Shown: positions 18,022 through 27,116 of the stretch, piece by piece
Numbering within the stretch: position 1 is the first letter of the stretch
Layout of the letters: each line of letters starts with the position of its first letter
Source: a bacterium
Lineage (GTDB): Bacteria; Patescibacteriota; CG2-30-54-11
Reading direction: 5' to 3'
Assembly: GCA_029573015.1 (NCBI GenBank)
Contig: JAKQHK010000132.1
Location: 1-42,321, forward strand
DNA: 42,321 nucleotides
Translations under genes and position numbers: made by a program
Notes under the pieces: model-generated
Seen by the model: only the letters and a program-made list of their open reading frames with translations
The model's database searches: none
What the model was told of the DNA's origin: nothing

Positions 18022-19044
18022 TCAGGTGAAAATTCCTGCTATCGCAGAACCACAGGAGGGACAGATACCGTCCGTGGTTTTCACGTCCACTGTGTATCCC
18101 TGCCGTGCTACTACTATCTCCTGGCAGGAAGCACAGATGGTGTCATGAAAACGATCGCCTCCCACATTGCCTGCATACAGGTAGTGCAAGCCGGCTGCTT
18201 TACCAATCTCCAGGGCCCGATGGATTGAGCTGATTGGCGTCGGCGGCAGATCGATCATTTTAAATGCCGGATGAAAAGCGCTCACATGCCAGGGAATTGA
18301 CCGGTCAATTTTGGCGATCCATTTTGCCAAACGTGTCAGTTCCGCATCGCTGTCGTTTTCCGTCGGAATGACGAGTGTAGTGATTTCCAGCCAGACGCCT
18401 GCATCATACAGACGTTTGATCGTTTCTTTAACCGGACCAAGCTTGGCGTGACATCGGCGCTGATAAAATTCAGTTGTAAAGGCTTTTAAATCAATATTGG
18501 CGGCATCAAGATAGGGCATGAGCTTGGCGAGCGGCTCTGCGTCGATATAGCCATTGCTGACCAGAACATTGCGGATGCCTGCCTGACGGGCAAGCCGGGC
18601 AATATCGATCATGTATTCATAAAAAACCGTTGGCTCGGTATAAGTATAGGCAATCGATTCGCAGCGATTTTTTTTAGCTAAAGATACGATTTCCGCTGGC
18701 TGGACCTCCTGGCTGAGAGTCCGTAAGAGCGAATTCGACTCGTGTTCATCCTCTACCTGGGATATGTCCGCATTCTGGCAGAACTGGCAGGAAAAATTGC
18801 AGCCAGCCGTACAGATGGAATAAGCAGCCGACCCCGGCAAAAAGTGATACAGCGGTTTTTTCTCAATCGGATCAACCGCAGAGGAAAGTAATCGTCCGTA
18901 GCTTAACGAATTCAGTATTCCGCCGTTATTCTCCCGCACCCGGCACAGCCCCCGCCCATGCGGATGGATGAGACAATGATGCGGACAGAGCTGACATTTC
19001 ACGTCACCATGCGCTTTTTTTTCATAAAACAGGGCTTCTTTCAT
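18022..19044 (-). CDS. amrS: AmmeMemoRadiSam-type radical SAM enzyme (AmrS-like)
   Basis: CQLCPHHCLIHPHGRGLCRVREN, radical SAM CTAGCNFSCQFCQN, AFHPAFKMIDLPPTP, C-terminal CPSCG. Confidence 0.9.
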   Translation of the reverse strand: MKEALFYEKKAHGDVKCQLCPHHCLIHPHGRGLCRVRENNGGILNSLSYGRLLSSAVDPIEKKPLYHFLPGSAAYSICTAGCNFSCQFCQNADISQVEDEHESNSLLRTLSQEVQPAEIVSLAKKNRCESIAYTYTEPTVFYEYMIDIARLARQAGIRNVLVSNGYIDAEPLAKLMPYLDAANIDLKAFTTEFYQRRCHAKLGPVKETIKRLYDAGVWLEITTLVIPTENDSDAELTRLAKWIAKIDRSIPWHVSAFHPAFKMIDLPPTPISSIHRALEIGKAAGLHYLYAGNVGGDRFHDTICASCQEIVVARQGYTVDVKTTDGICPSCGSAIAGIFT

Positions 19045-19071
19045 TCCGGCTACCTGTACTAAGGAAACAGG

Positions 19072-19548
19072 TTATATCCATCTGAGCTTTTTGACCGGCG
19101 CAGTCTGCCGGAAAATCTCTTCCAGGGTGCGCCTGATATTCTGGTTTTGAATTGCCGCCAGGTCAGCAGGACCAAACCAGCGGTAGGTTGCGTGTTCGGA
19201 ACTCACGGTAACCTGCGCACTTGGGTCAATGATACGACAAAGAAAATTCAGTTGAGTGCAGTCCCGAAGCATGCCCCGCGCATCACTGCCGTATTCATAA
19301 TAGTTAAACAGCCGTTCCACTACCACCTCACAGCCGGTCTCTTCCGCGGCCTCGCGCTTCACCGCCTCCTCCAGCTGTTCCCCCAGTTCTTTCTTTCCTG
19401 AGGGTAGTACCCACTGACCGGGCAATACTGCCTCCGTAGCGTGACGCTGAAGCAATAATACCTTTCCTCTCTGTACGATCAGAGCGCCTCCCAGCACCTG
19501 CTGGCAGCGGGGCAAACTATTCGCGGTAACCGATATCGCCGTTCTCAT
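19072..19548 (-). CDS. Nudix hydrolase
   Basis: Nudix box GKKELGEQLEEAVKREAAEETGC. Confidence 0.9.
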   Translation of the reverse strand: MRTAISVTANSLPRCQQVLGGALIVQRGKVLLLQRHATEAVLPGQWVLPSGKKELGEQLEEAVKREAAEETGCEVVVERLFNYYEYGSDARGMLRDCTQLNFLCRIIDPSAQVTVSSEHATYRWFGPADLAAIQNQNIRRTLEEIFRQTAPVKKLRWI

Positions 19549-19553
19549 GCTCG

Positions 19554-19829
19554 CTACGTTGGTAAAATGATAAAATCAGAATATTCTCCTGTCGCTGCCT
19601 CTGTCTGCTCCCTGATTGCTTCAACCCGTGCCTCGCCGGGATGGGAGCGCATCCAGTCGAGTAATTGCAGTATCTGTATTTCTTCCCCTTCTGCAACGCA
19701 GGCAACCTCTCCATTGGCGCAGTTGCGCACCCAACCCTTGAGTCCGAGCTGTTGCGCTTTCTGCCGGGTATTACTCCGGAAGCATACTCCCTGCACATGT
19801 CCCTGAATCGTGAGCTGCTTTCGAATCAC
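19554..19829 (-). CDS. acyP: Acylphosphatase
   Basis: GHVQGVCFRSNTRQKAQQLGLKGWVRNCANGEVACVAEG. Confidence 0.93.
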   Translation of the reverse strand: MIRKQLTIQGHVQGVCFRSNTRQKAQQLGLKGWVRNCANGEVACVAEGEEIQILQLLDWMRSHPGEARVEAIREQTEAATGEYSDFIILPT

Positions 19830-19942
19830 GACTAATCGAGTTTAAAAAATGAATCACCCCCCTGTATTGTACTCAATCTATGGAAAATAATGCAATTGTG
19901 ATACACTTTTTCCGTACTCGTTCATTAGCAAAGTAAACCGCA

Positions 19943-20527
19943 ATGCTGGAAAAACTCGTTACCTCCGTGATTGTCGATGATATCCTGGGCAATTTCCTTG
20001 TTTCCGTCCCGCCGGGGCACATCGCCTGCCTCTACGACCGGGGCAGGGGAGTCCTGCGCAAAGTCCTCAAACCGGGCTTGCACCTCAAGATCCCTTTCTG
20101 GCAGAAAGCCAAGCTGTTCAATACCCAGATTCAGGAATATCCGGTCAAAAAAGGCTTCAATGCCAAAAACGAACAGGCAATCGGCGACAAGGACATCATC
20201 GCCCTGACCGTTGACGACCGGCCTGTTTCCCTGGAAGGTACGATTCTTTTCCGGATCAATGCCGAGGACGCCTCCAGCCTCTGGGAAAATATTGGCGATG
20301 ATTTTGTAAAAAAAATTATCCGCCCCATCACCCGCAGCCGCATCCGCATGGTGATCTCCAACTATACCAACATGGAAATTTACACCAAACAGGATGAAAT
20401 CGAACTTTCGATCGAACGCGAGCTCAAGCCGGTATTTGAAACCAAAAGTCTGGTACTGGAAGACGTGCTTCTCAGTAACATCTCTCCTGCCAATGAAGAA
20501 GAATTAAAAGCTTCATCTCTATCATAA
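19943..20527 (+). CDS. SPFH/band-7 (prohibitin-like) domain protein, short form
   Basis: VPPGHIACLYDRGRGVLRKVLKPGLHLKIPFWQKAKLFNTQIQEYPV...ELSIERELKPVFETKSLVLEDVLLSNI; 194 aa, ends soon after the SPFH domain. Confidence 0.8.
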   Translation: MLEKLVTSVIVDDILGNFLVSVPPGHIACLYDRGRGVLRKVLKPGLHLKIPFWQKAKLFNTQIQEYPVKKGFNAKNEQAIGDKDIIALTVDDRPVSLEGTILFRINAEDASSLWENIGDDFVKKIIRPITRSRIRMVISNYTNMEIYTKQDEIELSIERELKPVFETKSLVLEDVLLSNISPANEEELKASSLS

Positions 20528-20540
20528 CCAAAGGGACACC

Positions 20541-21170
20541 ATGTCAGAATACACCTTCAAAGGCCAGAAAGAGGGAGAGCATGTGGTACTGCTCCTCAGA
20601 CGCCACTGGCTCACGCACCTCAAACCTCTCCTCTTCACCTTTGTGGTATTCATCGTCCCGCTCATTGCTTGGTTCATCATCGTCACCAAGCTCTTTACCG
20701 GCATTCCCGGGGAAGTGATCTGGATTGCAGCACTGGTCTGGTTTCTGCTCGGCGCATTTTTCTTTGTCTATAACTGGCTGGACTGGTATCTGGACATCTA
20801 TCTTGTGACCAACCAGCGGGTTATTGATATAACCCAGAACGGCCTGTTTCACCGGACGGTCGGTGCTACCAGCCTTGATAATGTCCAGGATGTTATCTAC
20901 GAAATCGACGGCATAATTCCGACAATATTAAACTATGGCAATGTAATCATCCATACCGCCGGACCGACCGGAGATATAATATTTGAAGAAGTAGCCCATC
21001 CCCAGGATGTGCAGGAAAAAATCATGGTCGAAGTCGAATGTTTCAAGGATGCCAATTGCGATACCCCCGCCACTCCGGAAGACCTGCTCGTCATGATGAT
21101 GGATCATGAACGGAAGAAGATCGAGGCATCCGAAACCCCAAAGCTTCCCCCGCAAACAACAGCTAAATAA
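20541..21170 (+). CDS. bPH (bacterial PH) domain membrane protein
   Basis: Two TM segments followed by YLDIYLVTNQRVIDITQNGLFHRTVGATSLDNVQDVIYEIDGI. Confidence 0.82.
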   Translation: MSEYTFKGQKEGEHVVLLLRRHWLTHLKPLLFTFVVFIVPLIAWFIIVTKLFTGIPGEVIWIAALVWFLLGAFFFVYNWLDWYLDIYLVTNQRVIDITQNGLFHRTVGATSLDNVQDVIYEIDGIIPTILNYGNVIIHTAGPTGDIIFEEVAHPQDVQEKIMVEVECFKDANCDTPATPEDLLVMMMDHERKKIEASETPKLPPQTTAK

Positions 21171-21194
21171 CCAGACGTCTACCTCCTATTAGTC

Positions 21195-21764
21195 GTGGAT
21201 TCTACTCAAAGCATGTATTGCATATCCTGCGGAACCAAACTGCCATCCAAAATCGCCAATTGTCCTCACTGCCATGCGGACATCCCGCCGGCGTACCCCG
21301 AGCAAAAAAACCGTCCGTTACTCTCCTGGTTAGTGCGGCCTGCTCCCTTCAGCGTTATTCTCTCTGTCTTTGTCCTTTTGTGCGGCTTGCTCGGCTGGAA
21401 GATCTGGAGCGCAACTCACCTGCCGGACCCGGCCCGTACGCTCGAAAATTTCTACTCAGCCCTCGCGGATCACGATAAAGATACCGCGCTCTCCTATATT
21501 CATCCTGACAAGCAGTCGCTTGGTCTGGGGTTCAACATCGAACTGCTCCTCCAGCCGAATGTGACCATCGAATATACTGATCTGAAATTTGCCGTTCTGG
21601 AACAGTATGATACATCCGCCCTTGTCCGGGTAACCGGCAAAGCCAAAGTGGTGTATGAAGGCCGGACCCGGGAAATCCTCTTCAATGATACTGCCAACCT
21701 CACCGCTCTCGACCGAATCTGGTATATCGAATATTCAAGTCTGGGCGATCTGTTTTCCCTCTAA
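21195..21764 (+). CDS. Zinc-ribbon protein with one TM and an extracytoplasmic domain
   Basis: MYCISCGTKLPSKIANCPHCHADIP; TM FSVILSVFVLLCGLLGWKIW. The initiator may be the internal ATG. Confidence 0.65.
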   Translation: MDSTQSMYCISCGTKLPSKIANCPHCHADIPPAYPEQKNRPLLSWLVRPAPFSVILSVFVLLCGLLGWKIWSATHLPDPARTLENFYSALADHDKDTALSYIHPDKQSLGLGFNIELLLQPNVTIEYTDLKFAVLEQYDTSALVRVTGKAKVVYEGRTREILFNDTANLTALDRIWYIEYSSLGDLFSL

Positions 21765-21776
21765 CACAACCAATCC

Positions 21777-22175
21777 ATGATAATTTTTCGTTTTTTCCGG
21801 GCCGGCATCCGTAATCTCCTGCTTTTCCTGCGACTCCTCGTCCGCCGCCGGCAGCTGCGCCACAAGCGAACCAAACTGCAAAACCAGCAACAGGCGGAGT
21901 ATGCACACCTCGGTACCAATATCTACAAAAGCAACGGTCAGATTGAATCCCAGGATACCGAGCCAAGCAAAATCCGCATCAGTGAACTGGAAAACCAGAT
22001 CAACAGCATCGATGCGTCCCTGCAATCGTTGATTGCTTCCCATCCATATCAATCCCTCACCTCGACCACATGGAAATATTGCGCCCCGGGGCAGGAATCA
22101 CGCACCTGCAAAAAATGCAAAACCGTCCTGCCGGTCAGCGCCCGCTTCTGCGTCCGCTGCGGCACTCAACACTAA
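21777..22175 (+). CDS. Small protein with C-terminal zinc ribbon
   Basis: C-terminal CKKCKTVLPVSARFCVRCGTQH; same operon as flanking genes. Confidence 0.6.
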   Translation: MIIFRFFRAGIRNLLLFLRLLVRRRQLRHKRTKLQNQQQAEYAHLGTNIYKSNGQIESQDTEPSKIRISELENQINSIDASLQSLIASHPYQSLTSTTWKYCAPGQESRTCKKCKTVLPVSARFCVRCGTQH

Positions 22176-22191
22176 CCAAGGAGATTTGCAC

Positions 22192-23271
22192 ATGGAAATC
22201 GCCGAATTGCTCGCTTTGACCAAAAAAGAACATGCTTCTGATCTGCATCTCACCGTGGGGGTACCTCCAGTGCTGCGGGTTAACGGAGAACTTCAGAAGA
22301 CCAACCTCGACCCGCTTGATAAAAAAAAGCTCCACGACATGCTCTATGAAATTCTCACCGAAGACCAGAAATCCCGCTTCGAGGCAGACCATGAACTCGA
22401 TTTTTCGGTGGAACTGGAAAATGTCGCCCGCTTCCGCGTCAATGCCTATCTGACCCGCAGCGGCGTCGGTGCTGCATTCCGTATGATCGACGACCATATC
22501 CCCTCCATCGAGGAACTCAATCTCCCCAAGGTCATCGAACGCTTCAGCAAACTAGAACGCGGACTCGTGCTTGTCACCGGACCAACTGGTTCCGGAAAAT
22601 CAACGACGTTGGCAGCGCTCATCAACCTTATCAACCAAGAACGCCGTTGCCATATTATCACCCTGGAAGATCCGATCGAGTATGTGCACAAGCACCAGAA
22701 CAGCATCATCAACCAGCGCGAAGTCGGGAGCCATACGCATTCCTTTGCCAATGCCCTGCGCAGCGCCTTGCGTGAGGATCCCGATGTTATCCTCGTGGGA
22801 GAAATGCGCGATCTGGAAACCATCCAGCTGGCCATCCGGGCGGCAGAAACCGGCCACCTTGTATTCAGCACGCTACATACTGCCAGCTCGGGAAAAACCA
22901 TCGACCGTATCATTGATGTCTTTCCTGCCGACCGCCAGGAACAGATCCGGGTCCAACTTTCCGATATCATCGAGGGAATCCTCGCCCAGACGCTCATTCC
23001 AACCGTTACGGGTACAGGACGCGTGGCTGCGGTTGAAGTCATGTTCGCCAATTCGGCTATCAGGAATCTGATCAGGGAAAACAAAGCGTTCCAGATACCG
23101 ACCACAATCCAGCTCTCTACCCAGGAGGGCATGCAGAGCATGGATCAGGCGTTGGTCATGCTCACCCGCCAGGGACTCATCGCCCAGGAAGCCGCTGAGC
23201 AAAAAGCCTATGACCGCGAAAACTACCGTCATCTCATGCTGGGCAAAATGCCGCAGATGGCCAGTAAATAA
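22192..23271 (+). CDS. pilT: PilT-like twitching motility ATPase
   Basis: SDLHLTVGVPPVLRVNGEL, Walker A VTGPTGSGKSTTLAALI, LEDPIEYVHKHQNSIINQREVG, LREDPDVILVGEMRDLETIQLAIRAAETGHLVFSTLHTASS. Confidence 0.95.
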   Translation: MEIAELLALTKKEHASDLHLTVGVPPVLRVNGELQKTNLDPLDKKKLHDMLYEILTEDQKSRFEADHELDFSVELENVARFRVNAYLTRSGVGAAFRMIDDHIPSIEELNLPKVIERFSKLERGLVLVTGPTGSGKSTTLAALINLINQERRCHIITLEDPIEYVHKHQNSIINQREVGSHTHSFANALRSALREDPDVILVGEMRDLETIQLAIRAAETGHLVFSTLHTASSGKTIDRIIDVFPADRQEQIRVQLSDIIEGILAQTLIPTVTGTGRVAAVEVMFANSAIRNLIRENKAFQIPTTIQLSTQEGMQSMDQALVMLTRQGLIAQEAAEQKAYDRENYRHLMLGKMPQMASK

Positions 23272-23306
23272 CATGTCTCGCCTATTTTTTTCTCTAAGGA
23301 TATGCC

Positions 23307-24383
23307 ATGGACCTCGGACCGATGCTCGCCGGCATGGTAAAAAATGATGCCTCGGACCTGTACCTCAAATCAGCTGCTCCAGCTACTATCCGGGTTCACG
23401 GCAAACTGCAGATGCTCGACAGTCAGCCGCTTTCTGCGGAAGAAATCCACAGGATAGCGGAAACCCTGCTCGGATCAGAATGGTCATCCTTCAGCTCAGC
23501 CAAGGAAGCGAACCTCGCCTATATCGATACAGCCGGCGAACGCTACCGGGTCAACCTCTACTATCAGAAAGGCGCTCCCGGCATTGTCTTCCGGCGGGTG
23601 AAAGCCAACATCCCCGGTATCGATACCCTGCATCTCCCGGAAAAACTCAAGGAACTCTCCCTGCTCCAGCGGGGGCTTATCATCATCAGCGGCCCGACCG
23701 GGTCGGGTAAATCAACCACGCTGGCAGCTATCCTTGAACACCGCAATCAGACCCAGCCCGGGCATGTGGTCACGATCGAAGATCCGATCGAATATATTTT
23801 TGACGACAAAAAGTGCCTGTTCAGCCAACGGGAAGTCGGCATTGACACCCTGTCTTTTAACAAGGCCTTGAAAAATGCTCTGCGGCAGGCACCGGATATC
23901 ATTTCCATTGGAGAAATCCGCGATCTGGAAACCGCTGAAACCGCCTTGACTATGGCTGAAACCGGTCATCTCGTCTTTGCTACCCTGCATGCCTCCAATA
24001 CCTATCAGACACTCGAACGGTTGACCACCTTGTTCCCCGGCGAACAGGAAAAATCCCTGCTGCTCACCCTGTCCCTGAACCTGCGGGCTATCCTCTCCCA
24101 GCGCCTGATCCCAACCAAAGACCATGCGGGTCGCATGGTCGCCACCGAGCTTTTGCTCAATACCCCGCGGGTCAAGGAGTTGATCCGGGAAAATGCTATT
24201 CCGGAAATCAAAGAATATATTCGCAATAGCACCGACGAAGGCATGCACACCTTTGACCAATCCATCTATCGCCTATTTGAGCAAGGAATCATCAGCGACG
24301 CTGATGCGCTCCTTTTTGCTGAAAGCGATGCAGAGCTTAAAATGCGTATGAAAGGTTTTAAAGGCGTGCTTAAGCAATTATGA
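23307..24383 (+). CDS. Second PilT/PilU-like ATPase
   Basis: SDLYLKSAAPATIRVHGKL, ISGPTGSGKSTTLAAIL, IEDPIEYIFDDKKCLFSQREVG, ISIGEIRDLETAETALTMAETGHLVFATLHASN. Confidence 0.93.
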   Translation: MDLGPMLAGMVKNDASDLYLKSAAPATIRVHGKLQMLDSQPLSAEEIHRIAETLLGSEWSSFSSAKEANLAYIDTAGERYRVNLYYQKGAPGIVFRRVKANIPGIDTLHLPEKLKELSLLQRGLIIISGPTGSGKSTTLAAILEHRNQTQPGHVVTIEDPIEYIFDDKKCLFSQREVGIDTLSFNKALKNALRQAPDIISIGEIRDLETAETALTMAETGHLVFATLHASNTYQTLERLTTLFPGEQEKSLLLTLSLNLRAILSQRLIPTKDHAGRMVATELLLNTPRVKELIRENAIPEIKEYIRNSTDEGMHTFDQSIYRLFEQGIISDADALLFAESDAELKMRMKGFKGVLKQL

Positions 24384-25210
24384 CCCGTCCTTTCTCCATA
24401 CTAGCACTCGGAATTATTTCCGTCTTCATATCTTTCAACACCACGGGGTGTGCAAACCAGACTGATATTGCCACAATGCCCGTTGAACCAAGCACGCCTG
24501 CGGCTCCGGCATTTAGTATTCCAGAAAGCCTTCTCGCTTTTGACGCAACTATTCCGGTGCTGCTGTTCCACTACATAGAGCCAGCGGAAAATACTGCCCC
24601 AGGCAATGCTCTGGCGATCACACCGGAACAGCTGGAATCCTACCTCTCTTATTTCCACAACAAACAGATAGAAACCATCACCTTCCGAGATCTCAAGCAG
24701 ATCATCGAAGGAAACCGCTCCCTTCCGGAGCGGGCTGTCATCCTGACGTTCGATGACGGCTATGCCAATCAGTATCAGTATGCGTTTCCCCTCCTGGAAC
24801 GCTATGCCATGCGCGGCGTATTCTTCATCATCACTGAAAAACCCGATGCTGATCCGGCGTATATGACCTGGGAGCAGATCAAAACACTGTCTGACGCAGG
24901 CCATGAGATAGGCTCTCATTCGGTAGCTCATCCCGACTTGACTGCTTTGCAACCTGACAGGCTAGAAGAAGAACTGGCTACCTCCCGTTCGAGCATTGAA
25001 CGCATAATTGGCCTACCGGTTCTAACCTTCTGCTACCCCTCCGGACAGTACAATGACCAGGTGTTGGCTGCCGTCCGAGACCAGTATCTCTTTGCCCGCT
25101 CCACCCAGCCGGGCAGTAACATAGCTTTAGACAGGCGTTACGAGATGCCTGCTCTACGTGTCACTGCAACCGTACCTGCTTTCTCGCTCGGCGAACTGTT
25201 CACAAAATGA
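24380..25210 (+). CDS. Polysaccharide deacetylase (NodB homology) lipoprotein-like
   Basis: Lipobox-like NTTGCAN; PVLLFHYIEP, VILTFDDGYANQY, HEIGSHSVAHPDLTAL. ATGA overlap with preceding gene. Confidence 0.9.
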   Translation: MTRPFSILALGIISVFISFNTTGCANQTDIATMPVEPSTPAAPAFSIPESLLAFDATIPVLLFHYIEPAENTAPGNALAITPEQLESYLSYFHNKQIETITFRDLKQIIEGNRSLPERAVILTFDDGYANQYQYAFPLLERYAMRGVFFIITEKPDADPAYMTWEQIKTLSDAGHEIGSHSVAHPDLTALQPDRLEEELATSRSSIERIIGLPVLTFCYPSGQYNDQVLAAVRDQYLFARSTQPGSNIALDRRYEMPALRVTATVPAFSLGELFTK

Positions 25211-25314
25211 CATCTTTTTCACCCTCTTATCGCAATATCCCGACCGCCAACTCAACCCTGCCAGAGAACAGGTTGACGGCGAGAGCCTTTTTGCTCAATA
25301 CTAGTACCCGCGCC

Positions 25315-25370
25315 TCCTGATCTGACCGGGCTCTCAGGAAGACGCATTTAGTATGTGCCCGGATAAGGAT
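25315..25370 (+). promoter_or_regulatory. Candidate alternative-hairpin leader before the OFA-type MFS gene
   Basis: TCCTGA/TCAGGA (25315-25320/25334-25339) versus CCGGGC/GCCCGG (25326-25331/25357-25362) just before the SD AAGGAT. Confidence 0.25.
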
Positions 25371-25375
25371 ATCGT

Positions 25376-26629
25376 ATGAAAAAAACCAGAAACCGCTGGT
25401 TCATCGCCCTCTCGGCTGTTGGCATCCATATCTCCATTGGCTCGGTATATTCCTGGAGCGTGTTTTCCAAACCGATCATGGCCAAGTATGGCTGGTCTTT
25501 AAGCGATGTCTCCCTGACCTTCAGTATTGCCATTGTCTTCCTCGGACTTTCAGCCGCCTTCCTCGGCAGATTTGTCGAACGCCGCGGCCCACATGTGTCA
25601 GGTCTGGTCTCCACTTGTTTTTATGCCTGTGGCCTGATCGGCGCGGGCATTGCCCTGTCGATCGGCTCCCTGCCCCTGCTCTACCTCACCTACGGTGTCT
25701 GCGGAGGCATCGGGCTCGGCACCGGTTATATCACACCTGTCTCGACTTTGGTTAAATGGTTTCCAGATAATCGCGGCATGGCTACCGGACTGGCGATCAT
25801 GGGTTTCGGATTTGCCGCCCTCATCGCCAGCCCCATCATCGCTCAACTGATCACCGCAGTTGGTCTGACCAATACCTTTTTCATCCTCGGCGCGGTCTAT
25901 GCAAGCGTCATGTTCCTCTCCGCCAGCTATATCGCCCCTCCGCCCGAGGGCTGGAAGCCGGCTGGCTATGCGGGCGATAACGCAAATGGTGAAAAGAAAA
26001 AAAGAAAAGCCGACCTCGCCCAACTCACCGCCCGGGAAGCAATTAAGACCAAACGTTTCTATTACCTCTGGCTCATGCTCTTCATCAACATCACCTGTGG
26101 TATTGGCATCATCGCAGTTGCCAGTCCCATGGGACAGGAGATCGCCGGATTGACTGCCGCTTCTGCTGCCACCATGGTCGGCATCATGGGACTGTTTAAC
26201 GGAGGAGGCCGTATTGGATGGGCTTCACTTTCCGACTATATCGGCCGGCCGCTCACCTACATGCTTTTCTTTCTCATCCAAATGGTAGCGTTCTATCTCC
26301 TCCCGCGGGTAAGCGATGCTCTGTTATTCCAGGCTATTTTATTCCTCATCCTCACCTGTTACGGAGGGGGATTTGCCTCGGTTCCCGCGTTCATCGGTGA
26401 CATCTTCGGTACCAAACAGCTCGCCGCTATTCATGGTCTCATCCTGACAGCCTGGTCCGCGGCCGGAGTAGCCGGCCCCCAGCTCGTGGCCTGGCTCAGG
26501 GAATCAACGCAAAGTTATACCGGCACCCTGACCATCTTTGTCGGTTTCTTCGCAGTAGCTTTTATCATTTCCCTGCTCATGCTGCTCGATATCCGCCGCC
26601 TGCGTGCTCAACCGAAACCAAGCGCCTGA
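25376..26629 (+). CDS. MFS transporter, OFA (oxalate/formate antiporter-like) family
   Basis: 12-TM protein; SVYSWSVFSKPIMAKYGWSLSDVSLTFSIAI, GLGTGYITPVSTLVKWFPDNRGMATGLAIMGFGF. Confidence 0.9.
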   Translation: MKKTRNRWFIALSAVGIHISIGSVYSWSVFSKPIMAKYGWSLSDVSLTFSIAIVFLGLSAAFLGRFVERRGPHVSGLVSTCFYACGLIGAGIALSIGSLPLLYLTYGVCGGIGLGTGYITPVSTLVKWFPDNRGMATGLAIMGFGFAALIASPIIAQLITAVGLTNTFFILGAVYASVMFLSASYIAPPPEGWKPAGYAGDNANGEKKKRKADLAQLTAREAIKTKRFYYLWLMLFINITCGIGIIAVASPMGQEIAGLTAASAATMVGIMGLFNGGGRIGWASLSDYIGRPLTYMLFFLIQMVAFYLLPRVSDALLFQAILFLILTCYGGGFASVPAFIGDIFGTKQLAAIHGLILTAWSAAGVAGPQLVAWLRESTQSYTGTLTIFVGFFAVAFIISLLMLLDIRRLRAQPKPSA

Positions 26630-26635
26630 ATCATC

Positions 26636-26962
26636 ATGGACATAGACCTTTTGACTTCCAAAGTAAACCAAGCCCAGTTCCGCATGGACGACTGGCTCAG
26701 GGAACGCGGTTACACGTGCTCCACCTTCTGGTTCGGGGCCATTGATATCCACCCCAAACATATCGGATTCTGGATCAGGGTCAAAACTGATGCCGAAAAA
26801 CAGACGATCGAACAGGATGCGCAAATCCTTCCTGCCCTGCGTGACTGCTTCCGCACAGTTGGTTATCCTGCTGAAGCGATAGCGGAACTCGGTTTTGCAG
26901 TGCAGTCCGATGAAACTGTAGATCGGGTTTTTAACGGTAACTGGTATCATGCGATAAAATAG
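26636..26962 (+). CDS. Hypothetical protein, 108 aa
   Basis: ORF closely following the MFS gene, same strand, composition like its neighbours; no family recognised. Confidence 0.5.
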   Translation: MDIDLLTSKVNQAQFRMDDWLRERGYTCSTFWFGAIDIHPKHIGFWIRVKTDAEKQTIEQDAQILPALRDCFRTVGYPAEAIAELGFAVQSDETVDRVFNGNWYHAIK

Positions 26963-27116
26963 CTATCAGCAATGAGCGGTGAGCAATAAGCCATACATCT
27001 GCACAACTCAACGCTTACAGCCCACAGCTCCGCGCTCACAGCTCAACAGATGACAGCTCGCCGCTTTCATTGTATGATCACCTCTGCCCAACTCACATTA
27101 GCCTCAGGTTAGCATC

